Assembly (NCBI GenBank): GCA_024516035.1
Contig: CM044963.1
Span: 30,692,403 to 30,756,402, forward strand
Origin: Bactericera cockerelli
Lineage: Eukaryota > Arthropoda > Insecta > Hemiptera > Triozidae
Direction: 5' to 3'
DNA length: 64,000 nt
The notes beneath the pieces are model-generated. The model was not told where the DNA came from. It saw nothing but the letters and a program-made list of their open reading frames with translations, and searched no databases. Positions 1 to 9,271 of the stretch are shown here, piece by piece (within the stretch, counting starts at the first letter, position 1; each line of letters opens with the position of its first letter). The position numbers and the translations under genes were made by a program.

Positions 1-280
1 TCATAAAAAAAAAAAAATAGGAGTCTTTTCTTTTTGTCAGCCCAAGACAGGTATGTCCCATTTTGACAAAATTTTAAGTTTTACTCTCAAAATTTTTGAC
101 ACGCGGCATTTGGTTTGAAATCGTTTGTGCTGGAAGGCAAGAGGTTTGAAGTGGCAGGGTTTCTTGGTTTTTAATAACAAAAAGAGGTAAGAGACAAAAA
201 CACATTGGAAAAGTTTTGTCAGAAAAGAAAAACAGGTGAGCAAAGAAGTGAGAGAACATGAGAAAAAAATAAAGACATAA

Positions 281-410
281 GCGGGGCTTATGGTTTTTCA
301 GGGGGACTTATGATGCTTAAGTCGGACTTCTGATGTTTTAGTCGGACTTATGATGTTTTAGTGGGACTTATGATGATTTGTTGTTTAGTCGGGACTTTTA
401 TGTTGTTTTG
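281..410. repeat. short imperfect tandem repeat
   Basis: About five imperfect repeats of a unit containing GGACTTATGATGTTTTAGT. A further related copy sits near 735. The first 280 bases are AT-rich and hold nothing recognisable. The stretch lies downstream of the REXO1 stop codon, so it is 3' flank or distal 3'UTR. Confidence 0.6.
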
Positions 411-581
411 CTGTGCTAAAAAGTCCTATCTTAACTTTGAAATAATAAAGACCCATAGTCAGGGCTAATTAAATAGAAAATATTGGCTTTACTATTTCGA
501 GTCTGTACTTAAAATTGCCCATTTAAAACTTATATGCAAATTAAAGACTTAATTCCACAAAGGTATTACAAAAATGTCTTA

Positions 582-710
582 AGGCGAAATTAATAGACAA
601 ATTGTATAACTTAAGTCGTTCCTAAGCGTCGGTTTTCCATATCTTACACAGTACACAATCCGTGACTTAGCGCCACAGAGGTATTACAAAAACGTCTATT
701 GATTGCGCCC
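582..710 (+). mobile_element. 131-bp class MITE (GGGCGGAATTAA ends)
   Basis: One of four copies of a short non-coding element with inverted ends (GGGCGGAATTAATAGAC-type at one end, GTCTATTAATTCCGCCC-type at the other). This copy is diverged: it starts AGGCGAAATTAATAGAC and ends GTCTATTGATTGCGCCC. Other copies are at 9272-9728 (interrupted), 40097-40224 and 60731-60861. The 3-bp target duplications at the better copies (TTA, TAG) and the GGG start resemble PIF/Harbinger MITEs; that classification is inference. Confidence 0.7.
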
Positions 711-879
711 TCAATTTCACCTTAAATGGTATTAGTGGGACTTGTGGTGTTTGGTTGTCCAGAAGTCGGTTAACTTTTAAATAATAGTAAACATTATTTA
801 CACATTTTTTGGTGTCATTTCTCAATCAAACAAATAAAAATACATACATAGGGTGGATTTTTGTATGGAAAAAATTCTA

Positions 880-1128
880 GATTTTTTTGTTCAGTCGGAC
901 CTGGATATAAAAAAAACCTGGATATACAATTTACATAAAAGAGCAATTTCCACGTCAAATTTACCTCTTTATAAGAGAAATAAAACAGTCCCTTGAGTTC
1001 TTTTACATCCAAAATTCTCATCAAGAGACTTTTTTCCTTCATAGAGAGGTAAATCTGACCTGAATTTTTTCTCTTATAATAAGGTTTCTCTTATATCCAG
1101 GTTCTCTAATATCTAGGTTTGACTGCAA
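880..1128 (-). repeat. dispersed repeat with pogo-like terminus
   Basis: The stretch repeats variants of 'cctggatata' and 'cctctttataagagaaa' and ends, read on the minus strand, with CAGTCAAACCTAGATATTAG. A relative at 37414-37735 starts CAGTTGAACCTTGATAAT. The CAGT(C/T)(G/A)AACCT start resembles termini of pogo/Tigger-type elements; this is inference from the terminus only. Confidence 0.4.
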
Positions 1129-1640
1129 TTGATTTGAAAAGATCAATATTCATATTGAACTCAAACTCATTATTTAAGTTCAATACCATCAGCACATTTT
1201 TTTTAACCATACAGAGGCTACAGAGTGCAAAAAACACTTTCAATATTACTTTCGAGAAATTTCCAATATTAGAAATCGGAAGTATTTTTGGATATGTGCT
1301 TGGCAGTAAAATATGGTTACCCAAAAAAAAAAAGAAGAAAATGTTACGAAGTTGATCGTCCATTTCAATTTTTAAAAAATATTCTCCTCACAGTGACGAA
1401 ATTATAAAAAAAGCATATGTACAAAATTTGGTGTCAATTTTTCGCCAGTGGTCGGGAGTGCTGTTTTGAACAAGTAATATTCTAGAGATAACATTCACTT
1501 TCTGTCTTGACCTACTGTTGACTGTTGAGTTAGTCACGTCTGTCTCAAATAGAAACAAACAAGAAAAAAGGCTCCTCAGTGGGCGCTGGCCCAATACACA
1601 GAAACTCTTTTCAAAAAGTTCACGATAGAAAAACAACAGG
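1129..1640. other. AT-rich stretch, no gene seen
   Basis: 3' flank of the REXO1-like gene. The open frames here are low-complexity and on overlapping strands, and none looks coding. No convincing poly(A) signal could be fixed for the minus-strand gene. Confidence 0.5.
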
Positions 1641-1905
1641 AAATCATTTTTCAAAAAAATCTGTCACAAAAATCCAATCTTTGAAATCAAACCGCGATAA
1701 TCCAACAACATTAATCTTTGTCCTTTTCCAGAAAATCATTTTTCAAAAAAAATCTGTCACAAAAATCCAATCTTTGAAATCAAACCGCGATAATCCAACA
1801 ACATTAATCTTTGTCCTTTTCCAGAAAATCATTTTTCAAAAAAAATCTGTCACAAAAATCCAATCTTTCAAATCAAATCGCGATAATCCAACAACTTTGC
1901 CCTTC
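1641..1905. repeat. three-copy tandem repeat, 92-93 bp unit
   Basis: Units beginning 'aaatcatttttcaaaaaa' start at 1641, 1733 and 1826. Each also carries 'ctgtcacaaaaatccaatct'. The array ends about 110 bp downstream (in gene orientation) of the REXO1 stop codon, so it probably lies in the 3'UTR. The plus-strand open frame across it is a by-product of the repeats. Confidence 0.85.
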
Positions 1906-2014
1906 ATCAGCGGTTGACGATATGAAAGTGTTAACCCTCGGTCAACTCCATCCAACATTCAACAAAAATGTAATAAGTACAAAACCGTCACCTCTCTCTC
2001 TGACTGTCGGGACC

Positions 2015-2380
2015 TCAATGGTCGTACCTAAAATCGTTGAGCAACTTCCACAGGACCAAGTCGATGCATGCGCGCGCATCTTCGAAACTGTCATGCGTCC
2101 CGGACTGGATGCTTTGGTGCAGCAGCTGGGAGACAATGCTCTTCAGTGATCGCCTGTACGGCAGCCCGAACGCATGCGGGAAGAGCACGGAGGTGTCGAT
2201 AATGTTCGGGTGGAGGAGTTTGAGGGCGCGCAGGTCGTTTTCCAGCCCGTGACCCACGATGAGAGAGTCACGTGACACGAAGCCCATGAGGTCATTTTGG
2301 ACGTCACGCAGCGACTTGTAAGGGTTCTTGACGAAGTCCCGCGCCGAGATGCCGCTGTATTTGGTGTTGTAGTCGATGAT
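2015..2380 (-). CDS. REXO1: REXO1 last coding exon: exonuclease motifs II and III
   Basis: The exon has 121 codons plus a TGA stop (2015-2017), in phase 0 after the acceptor CTCCGCAG. The protein enters as IIDYNTKYSG, continuing the PDCE of the preceding exon exactly as in the REXO family. Exo II is visible in IVGHGLENDLRALK (catalytic Asp after Asn). Exo III is HDSFEDARACIDL, with His and Asp spaced as in the DEDDh subclass. DTSVLFPH and GLPYRRSLK are typical linking motifs of REXO/Rex-type nucleases. The C terminus is DFRYDH. GC content is far above the surrounding intron, as for the other exons. The acceptor just upstream is duplicated in a 35-bp tandem array. Confidence 0.95.
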   Translation of the reverse strand: MIDYNTKYSGISARDFVKNPYKSLRDVQNDLMGFVSRDSLIVGHGLENDLRALKLLHPNIIDTSVLFPHAFGLPYRRSLKSIVSQLLHQSIQSGTHDSFEDARACIDLVLWKLLNDFRYDH

Positions 2381-2684
2381 CTGCGGAGCGAAAGGTGTTG
2401 GGAATTAGTTATGATCTGGGGAGCGAAAGGTGTTAGGAATTAGTTATGATCTGGGGAGCGAAAGGTGTTGGGAATTAGTTATGATCTGGGGAGCGAAAGG
2501 TGTTAGGAATTAGTTATAATCTGGGGAGCGAAAGGTGTTAGGAATTAGTTATGATCTGGGGAGCGAAAGGTGTTGGGAATTAGTTATGATCTGGGGAGCG
2601 AAAGGTGTTAGGAATTAGTTATAATCTGGGGAGCGAAAGGTGTTAGGAATTAGTTATGATCTGGGGAGCGAAAGGTGTTTAGAA
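2376..2684 (-). repeat. tandem array of the last exon's 3' splice site (35-bp unit)
   Basis: Units start at 2376 (the real exon edge), 2411, 2446, 2481, 2516, 2551, 2586, 2621 and 2656, an exact 35-bp period. Read on the gene strand, each unit contains CCTTTCGCTCCCCAG followed by ATCATAAC or ATTATAAC. It thus repeats the pyrimidine tract, the AG and the first exon bases (ATCAT) of the real acceptor CCTTTCGCTCCGCAG|ATCAT. There are eight decoys upstream of the true site. The real site has CCGCAG where decoys have CCCCAG. Confidence 0.9.
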
Positions 2685-4125
2685 TTAGATTGAGAAGGTA
2701 ACATTATTTTAAAAAGCCAAACAAAAATGGCTTAGGATGGGTCAAAAAAGAAAAGGAAAATAAAACAAATGATTTGTTTAACGAAAAAAAAAACATTTGT
2801 AACTTTCTCTTCAAGCTACATCTCTGGGGAGTGAAGGGTGTTAGGAAATAGTTTGAAAGGTAACATTATCTTAAAAAGCCAAACAAAAATGGCTTAGGAT
2901 GGGTCAAAAAAGAAAAGGAAAAGAAAACAAATGATTTGTTTAAAGAAAAAAAGAAAAGAAAAAAAACATTTGTAACTTTCTCTTCAAGCTACATCTCTGA
3001 GGAGCGAAAGGTGTTAGGAATTAGATTGAAAGGTAACATTATCTTAAAAAGCCAAACAAAAATGGCTTAGGATGGGTCAAAAAAGAAAAGGAAAAGAAAA
3101 CAAATGATTTGTTTAAAGAAAAAAAGAAAAGAAAAAAATCTGGTGTAAACATCACACGACTTTCCTTATCTCCCAAAAAGGAGTCGAATTCCGCCACTGG
3201 TGACTGAACGGTAACAGATAACTAAAAATCAATGCCAAATTCGTGATCAGCACTTCAAAATCATTTAATTTGATATGTCACAACCCCCATCTAGGATGAA
3301 TAATAAAAAAGTTAGTCCAATCGGGTCCCCCTACAATACCGGTAAATTGGGGCCGGTTTCCAAAAAGTTAAAGATATCAAAAAAATGATCAGAGTGAACC
3401 CCTATTATTTTTTTAATTTGAGAAAATGTTGTTCTCTAACTTTTTTTGTATCTTTAACCAATTCAAAGAAGCGGTGCTTGCGGCCAATATTTGCGGCCCT
3501 GCGGCCGCAGAATGCGGCCGATTTCAACCAAAAGTTTCATGGTTCGTCTGGTGTATAAAATTAATTACCATGCCAAATTTCAAGTCTCTAGCTCTTACCG
3601 TTCTTGAGATATCCTGTTCACACACAGACACACACACAGACACACACACACACACACACAGACAGACGCACGGACCAATGGCTGAAAACCACTTTTTTGG
3701 TATCCTGAGGCTATGATTCGTCCAGAAATGTGAAAAGCTGGGTAGGTCAAATTTTCGACGAATACAATACTTTCCTTATTATAGGATAAGGAAAGTAAAA
3801 AACATTTGTAACTTTCTCTTCAAGCTACATCTCTGAGGAGCGAAAGGTGTTAGGAATTAGATTGAAAGGTAACATTATCTTAAAAAGCCAAACAAAAATG
3901 GCTTAGGATGGGTCAAAAAAGAAAAGAAAAAGAAAACAAATGATTTGTTTAAAGAAAAAAAGAAAAGAAAAAAAAACATTTGTAACTTTCTCTTCAAGCT
4001 ACATCTCTGAGGAGCGAAAGGTGTTAGGAATTAGATTGAGAAGGTAACATGATGTACATCTGTAGCTTTCTCTTCAGGGAACATATCTGGGGAGCGAAAG
4101 GTGTTGGGAATTAGATTGAGAAGGT
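2685..4125. repeat. A-rich ~176-bp tandem units carrying relic acceptor copies
   Basis: Units contain 'gaggagcgaaaggtgttagg', then 'attatcttaaaaagccaaac', then an A-rich purine tract. They begin near 2822, 2994, 3833 and 4009, with shorter relics near 4085 and 4425. They look like a second-order expansion of the 35-bp acceptor unit with captured intron sequence. One unit is split by the element at 3140-3795. Confidence 0.8.
3140..3795 (+). mobile_element. 656-bp interspersed element with 3' hairpin (Helentron/HINE-like?)
   Basis: It is nearly identical to 62192-62842. It starts CTGGTGTAAACATCACACG, carries ACTTTCCTTATC shortly inside, has an internal (CA)n-type tract and ends with a perfect 11-bp stem (ACTTTCCTTAT/ATAAGGAAAGT, loop TATAGG). 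It sits in an A-run that interrupts a 176-bp unit, so its limits are clear. A 5' subterminal repeat, a microsatellite core and a 3' stem-loop fit Helentron-associated elements, but no transposase or rolling-circle protein is present. The class is inference. Degenerate relatives are at 27890-28345, 43343-43404 (5' end, minus) and 50750-50850 (3' end). Confidence 0.75.
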
Positions 4126-4439
4126 AACATTAGACCTATTTTTCTTTTGGATTAAAAAAAAATTCTAGGTTCGATATTTCCATTTTACTCCAAAGTCAAC
4201 TTCGTCACATTCCTAAAAGAAAAATACGTTTCGGTATTTTTAAAGATAAACAATGGACTTAACCTATAAAAAGAACTGGAAGCAAGAATTTTCCTTACTT
4301 CCATTTTGGTTAAAAATGACTTGCTTCCAGTTTGGTTCATTTTATTCCCGTTTGGTTAACTTCGGTTAGAAAGAAAAATACGGCTTTTATGTACATCTGT
4401 AGCTTTCTCTTCAAGGAACATATTTGGGGAGCAAAAGAT

Positions 4440-4615
4440 TCTGTCCCAGTAGCTCAGTGGTCAAGGCATCTGTCCGGTAATCCAGAGGTCGCGCATTCGA
4501 AACCCATTCAGATCATGACAAATTATCCTCCCGTTCGGAAATTAAACCACATGATAATACGGCTTGGTCTCACTGCTGGAATATGGGACTCGTTCGTCCT
4601 AAGCGGGCAGTATAG
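4440..4615 (+). mobile_element. tRNA-headed SINE, family C
   Basis: The head is tRNA-like, with an A-box-like TAGCTCAGTGGTCAAGGC and a B-box-like GCATTCGAAACCC. It is followed by the family tail (catgacaaattatcctccc, then 'actgctggaata' and 'gggcagtata'). The same tail marks copies at 10245, 29500, 53011, 53705 and 57910. It is not a functional tRNA because the acceptor stem does not close. Confidence 0.75.
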
Positions 4616-4856
4616 TTCGTTTTCTGTGTATAGTCCTCTAGCGAGACACTGGTCTCGAAGTTAAGCGACATCCAGCGAGGTTATGACTTGGATGGGTGAC
4701 CATTCAAATTCTAATTCTCGTGACGCTGGCTTTTCCCGGCCCCACTCAGGCTGGGTGAGGTCCATGTGAGTAGCAGGTTTGTGAGTTTCCTGCGAATGGA
4801 GGGTAAAACCCCCGTCGTGATATGACCATGGTAGTTGAAAGCGACGTTAAACCCCA

Positions 4857-4888
<32 letters not shown>

Positions 4889-7143
4889 ACACTGGTCTTC
4901 CTCTGTGTATCTGTATAGTCCTCTAGCGAGACACTGGTCTTCTCTCTGTGTATAGTCCTCTAGCGAGACACTGGTCTTCTCTCTGTGTATAGTCCTCTAG
5001 CGAGACACTGGTCTTCTCTCTGTGTATAGTCCTCTAGCGAGACACTGGTCTTCTCTCTGTATATAGTCCTCTAGCGAGACACTGGTCTTCTCTCTGTGTA
5101 TAGTCCTCTAGCGAGACACTGGTCTTCTCTCTGTGTATAGTCCTCTAGCGAGACACTGGTCTTCTCTCTGTGTATAGTCCTCTAGCGAGACACTGGTCTT
5201 CTCTCTGTGTATAGTCCTCTAGCGAGACACTGGTCTTCTCTCTGTGTATAGTCCTCTAGCGAGACACTGGTCTTCTCTCTGTGTATAGTCCTCTAGCGAG
5301 ACACTGGTCTTCTCTCTGTATATAGTCCTCTAGCGAGACACTGGTCTTCTCTCTGTGTATAGTCCTCTAGCGAGACACTGGTCTTCTCACTGTGTATAGT
5401 CCTCTAGCGAGACACTGGTCTTCTCTCTGTGTATAGTCCTCTAGCGAAACACTGGTCTTCTCTCTGTGTATAGTCCTCTAGCGAGACACTGGTCTTCTCT
5501 CTGTGTATAGTCCTCTAGCGAGACACTGGTCTTCTCTCTGTGTATAGTCCTCTAGCGAGACACTGGTCTTCTCTCTGTGTATAGTCCTCTGGCGAGACAC
5601 TGGTCTTCTCTCTGTGTATAGTCCTCTAGCGAGACACTGGTCTTCTCTCTGTGTATAGTCCTCTAGCGAGACACTGGTCTTCTCTCTGTGTATAGTCCTC
5701 TAGCGAGACACTGGTCTTCTCTCTGTGTATAGTCCTCTAGCGAGACACTGGTCTTCTCTCTGTGTATAGTCCTCTAGCGAGACACTGGTCTTCTCTCTGT
5801 GTATAGTCCTCTAGCGAGACACTGGTCTTCTCTCTGTGTATAGTCCTCTAGCGAGACACTGGTCTTCTCTCTGTGTATAGTCCTCTAGCGAGACACTGGT
5901 CTTCTCTCTGTGTATAGTCCTCTAGCGAGACACTGGTCTTCTCTCTGTGTATAGTCCTCTAGCGAGACACTGGTCTTCTCTCTGTGTATAGTCCTCTAGC
6001 GAGACACTGGTCTTCTCTCTGTGTATAGTCCTCTAGCGAGACACTGGTCTTCTCTCTGTGTATAGTCCTCTAGCGAGACACTGGTCTTCTCTCTGTGTAT
6101 AGTCCTCTAGCGAGACACTGGTCTTCTCTCTGTGTATAGTCCTCTAGCGAGACACTGGTCTTCTCTCTGTTATAGTCCTCTAGCGAGACACTGGTCTTCT
6201 CTCTGTGTATAGTCCTCTAGCGAGACACTGGTCTTCTCTCTGTGTATAGTCCTCTAGCGAGACACTGGTCTTCTCTCTGTGTATAGTCCTCTAGCGAGAC
6301 ACTGGTCTTCTCTCTGTGTATAGTCCTCTAGCGAGACACTGGTCTTCTCTCTGTGTATAGTCCTCTAGCGAGACACTGGTCTTCTCTGTGTATAGTCCTC
6401 TAGCGAGACACTGGTCTTCTCTCTGTATATAGTCCTCTAGCGAGACACTGGTCTTCTCTCTGTGTATAGTCCTCTAGCGAGACACTGGTCTTCTCTCTGT
6501 GTATAGTCCTCTAGCGAGACACTGGTCTTCTCACTGTGTATAGTCCTCTAGCGAGACACTGGTCTTCTCTCTGTGTATAGTCCTCTAGCGAAACACTGGT
6601 CTTCTCTCTGTGTATAGTCCTCTAGCGAGACACTGGTCTTCTCTCTGTGTATGGTCCTCTAGCGAGACACTGGTCTTCTCTCTGTGTATAGTCCTCTAGC
6701 GAGACACTGGTCTTCTCTCTGTGTATAGTCCTCTGGCGAGACACTGGTCTTCTCTCTGTGTATAGTCCTCTAGCGAGACACTGGTCTTCTCTGTGTATAG
6801 TCCTCTAGCGAGACACTGGTCTTCTCTCTGTGTATAGTCCTCTAGCGAGACACTGGTCTTCTCTCTGTGTATAGTCCTCTAGCGAGACACTGGTCTTCTC
6901 TCTGTGTATAGTCCTCTAGCGAGACACTGGTCTTCTCTCTGTGTATAGTTATAGTCCTCTAGCGAGACACTGGTCTTCTCTCTGTGTATAGTCCTCTAGC
7001 GAGACACTGGTCTTCTCTCTGTGTATAGTCCTCTAGCGAGACCACTGGTCTTCTCTCTGTGTATAGTCCTCTAGCGAGACACTGGTCTTCTCTCTGTGTA
7101 TAGTCCTCTAGCGAGACACTGGTCTTCTCTCTGTGTATAGTCC
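4616..7143. repeat. 37-bp minisatellite, about 60 units
   Basis: The unit TAGTCCTCTAGCGAGACACT plus 'ggtcttctctctgtgta' is repeated almost perfectly. Rare variants recur in the same order in two blocks: TCAC at 5387 and 6531, GCGAAAC at 5444 and 6588, CTCTGG at 5591 and 6735, always 1144 bp apart. This indicates a block duplication of about 31 units. It grew from sequence beside the family C SINE tail and ends in a relic of a 5S-type SINE tail (7144-7185). It lies wholly in the last REXO1 intron. Confidence 0.95.
4656..4887 (+). mobile_element. 5S rRNA-derived SINE, 5'-truncated, with clean TSD
   Basis: It starts within the 5S-like head (CGAAGTTAAGCGACATCC, then 'gacttggatgggtgacc'), continues with the central domain (CCCACTCAGGCTGGGTGAGG) and the tail 'gaaagcgacgttaaacccc', and ends in 27 A residues. 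It is flanked by an 11-bp duplication, GACACTGGTCT (4645-4655 and 4888-4898), taken from the minisatellite unit. It therefore inserted after the minisatellite sequence existed. Confidence 0.93.
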
Positions 7144-7610
7144 CCCAGCAACACCTCGTCGTGATACAGTTAAAAGCAACGTTGAACCCTGAATTTATAA
7201 CAATTAATGGGGTTTTAACACCGCTTTAAACGCTGGGTTTCACCCTTTATTCGAGTGTGAAAGCCTTTTTTTCCCTTTTTTTTTCATCTCTGTTTACACG
7301 CAACAAGAATGCTGCAATTACGTAAACAGGTTTGAGGGACACTGCCTGCATACAGACTAAAGACCTATATCCTGGACCTCTCTACATCTTTGTTTAAATT
7401 TAAACCCTCCGCAGCCTGAGTGTGTTAGGTACTCTCACCAATAGAAGTCTTATATATTGTTCCTGTATATGTAACATGTTTAAATATTAAATAAAAGGGC
7501 TAGACCCATTTTCTTTTTTTTTTCGGTTTAACGGCGCTTTAACAAGGCGGTAGGCCTGTCGTTCACGCCGGTAGACCCATTTTATATTTTTTTTAAAAAG
7601 GTATTCTCAC
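7144..7610. other. intron remainder, no gene
   Basis: It holds a decayed SINE tail ('agttaaaagcaacgttgaac', 7170-7190), unclassified AT-rich sequence and a short 'ggtttaacggcgctttaac' fragment at 7522. Nothing coding is seen. Confidence 0.5.
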
Positions 7611-7801
7611 CTCACAGTCAGGTTTGACCAGCGTGTTGTAGATGAGTCTCCCGTCCACATTGACCACGGTCACGCGTGCCACCTCCAGCCCGTGCACCGT
7701 GTACACCATCTCCGTGTCCAGGGCGTACACGCCGTGCCCGTTAGGGGGCGGGGTCTTGCGGGGTTTCGTCTTCACGTAGCCTTCCAGTGGTCCGTTGATA
7801 C
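7611..7801 (-). CDS. REXO1: REXO1 exon: exonuclease motif I
   Basis: 191 bp, entering with two bases of a Gly codon and leaving in phase 0. The acceptor is CTCCCCTCAG and the donor GAG|GTGAGAAT. It encodes INGPLEGYVKTKPRK, then GHGVYALDTEMVYTVHGLEV, ARVTVVNVDGRLIYNT and LVKPDCE. ALDTEM is Exo I: the catalytic Asp and Glu are present, while the Cys usually found between them (DCEM) is Thr here. YTVHGLEVARVTVVN matches the family's YTTYGLELTRVTVVD type. LEGYVKT is the conserved lead-in to the nuclease. The exon is GC-rich in an AT-rich setting. Confidence 0.95.
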
Positions 7802-7861
7802 CTGAGGGGAGGAGGGGAGGGGCATGATTAGGTTAGTAACAGCATGGAAGACTAACTTGAC

Positions 7862-7923
7862 TAACCGACGCGACGCTTAGCCATGACTTGAGTTATAGAC
7901 TTTGTCTATTAATTTCTAACTTA
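7862..7923 (-). repeat. partial copy of the GGGCGGAATTAA MITE
   Basis: It contains 'accgacgcgacgcttagcc' and 'ttgtctattaatttct', matching one half of the MITE at 40097-40224. It lies in the 283-bp intron next to the donor array. Confidence 0.6.
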
Positions 7924-7932
7924 GTCCTGCGA

Positions 7933-8093
7933 GATGAACCACTCACCTGGTTTGAGATGAACCACTCACCTGGTTTGAGATGAACCACTCACCTGGTTTG
8001 AGATGAACCACTCACCTGGTTTGAGATGAACCACTCACCTGGTTTGAGATGAACCACTCACCTGGTTTGAGATGAACCACTCACCTGGTTTGA
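7933..8093 (-). repeat. tandem array of a 5' splice site, 7 x 23 bp
   Basis: Seven exact 23-bp units start at 7933, 7956, 7979, 8002, 8025, 8048 and 8071. On the gene strand each reads TCAAACCAGGTGAGTGG plus 'ttcatc', so each carries a full consensus donor CAG|GTGAGT. The first in transcription order is the real donor of exon 8085-8205 (KPG). The unit is not a multiple of three, so most downstream donors would shift the frame. Two extra units give a frame that meets TGA. Confidence 0.95.
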
Positions 8094-8205
8094 GTCCGGA
8101 CCACACGTGGAGCTTAGCGTACACACAGCCGAGTGTCTTGTATTGTTCCTCATTGCAGCAGGAGTAGATGCAGTTCTGAATGCCGTTGTTCCAGCTTTTA
8201 GTTAC
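8085..8205 (-). CDS. REXO1: REXO1 exon: Cys-rich segment before the nuclease domain
   Basis: 121 bp, phase 0 in and phase 1 out. The acceptor is CGACCCCTCAG and the donor CCAG|GTGAGT. It encodes VTKSWNNGIQNCIYSCCNEE, then QYKTLGCVYAKLHVWSGLKP. The CxxxCC...C spacing following the HYHWGK of the previous exon corresponds to the Cys/His region of REXO1 proteins (human has a similar YYHWG...CC...GC block). It is probably a metal-binding or structural segment, by inference. The donor forms the first unit of the 23-bp array. Confidence 0.93.
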
Positions 8206-8424
8206 CTGAGGGGTCGAAGAAAAAAACCAAAATGTTATTATTATCATTTAACACTTTATTGATCAACTACATGATAATTATATTCAACAAAATAGGATGA
8301 CATGAAAAAAAAAGAACAGAATAGAATATGTTGAAGTGAACCAAGGGGCGAGGTAAAAGCCCGTGGCTTTCTCTTCCACCGAACCCCATGTTATCTACAA
8401 GGTAATTCCAAAAAACAGATTGTG

Positions 8425-8630
8425 CACTGGTAGTGAAGTGTTTAACGCGCTAGTCTGGTAATCCAGGAAGCGTAGGGATCCGTTGGTTCGAATCTCACCC
8501 AGTGCATGAATTTTTCCTCATTAATTTGAGTTTGTGGCCACAAAATAATAAGAATCTGAGTGTTAGGTGTTAGAAAGTGCTTTAACCATTAACCTCACCT
8601 GGTGGTTACCTTCTACTAAAGAGTATTATT
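8425..8630 (+). mobile_element. tRNA-headed SINE, family B
   Basis: The head contains 'cgcgctagtctggtaatcc' and GTTGGTTCGAATCTCACCC. The body has 'cagtgcatgaatttttcct', and the 3' part 'ctggtggttacctt' runs into (ATT)n. The same family occurs at 35650, 42345 (minus), 43465 (minus), 49121, 53500 (minus) and 60911. Confidence 0.85.
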
Positions 8631-8849
8631 ATTATAAACAATACCATCTATACCCTTGGGTAATAAATAGTAAGTTAAAAAAATATGATCATATTTGTGC
8701 TTCTCACTTTCAAGAGGTCACAAATGGTCACAATTATTCAAACTCACACTCTTATGTTTTTACCCAACCTGGGACTCGAAGCACCGACATCTGGATTACC
8801 AGACCGAAATGAAGCCTTGATCACGGAGGAGCAACCGGGACTGACATGA

Positions 8850-9003
8850 CAAAGAAGACCGGATTATAAATCCGGATTAAAGTCAAGATTAAGCCAGATC
8901 CTCCCACAAATTGGAATTTCAACCAATCACAGCGCACTATGGCCTGACTTTAGAGACAGCCTGGCCCGTCTAAACACTAATCCAGTTTTATAGTTCGGTC
9001 CTT
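8850..9003 (-). repeat. short interspersed repeat (MITE-like)
   Basis: On the minus strand it begins GGACCGAACTATAAAACTGG and shares 'tttcaaccaatcacagcgca' (plus strand) with 48310-48350 and, in reverse, with 50862-50995. The opposite end (GGATTATAAATCCGG) is roughly inverted relative to the start. It is probably a non-autonomous DNA element. No coding sequence. Confidence 0.5.
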
Positions 9004-9092
9004 CATCTCCAATTCCTTCTTTTAGTAAATGCCACCAAGTTTAAAATTTTCTGGTTTTTTTCTGAAATAGACAAAAAGAAGTGATATCCCAC

Positions 9093-9250
9093 CTTTCCCC
9101 AATGATAGTGGCAGTGTTCCTGCGTCAAGTACTCGTAGTTGCCTTCCTGGCTTGCAGTTCTGTTGCTAGCGGTGCCTGGTGGCGACGACACCAAGTAGAA
9201 GCTCTTGTTACAACGAGCACAAATCTTCTCCTGTGCGTCTTCTTCTCGCT
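9093..9250 (-). CDS. REXO1: REXO1 exon: Cys/His (zinc-type) segment
   Basis: 158 bp, phase 1/2 in and phase 0 out. The acceptor is TTCTGTTCTATCAG and the donor GGAAAG|GTGGGA. It encodes EREEDAQEKICARCNKSFYL, then VSSPPG...NYEYLTQEHCHYHWGK. CxxC (CARC) followed by HCHYHWG matches the conserved CRCG...YLVS...CYYHWG block of REXO1 orthologues. The putative branch site CTAAC lies exactly where a MITE end meets the intron (see the mobile element at 9272). Confidence 0.94.
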
Positions 9251-9271
9251 CTGATAGAACAGAAAGAGTTA

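Noticed and set aside
1579..2149. Plus-strand 112-codon frames over 1579-2149
   Set aside because: They lie on the 92-bp tandem repeat and on the antisense of the last REXO1 exon.
4890..7140. Regular repeats reminiscent of a CRISPR array
   Set aside because: The 37-bp units are contiguous with no unique spacers, and the DNA is eukaryotic with introns and SINEs.
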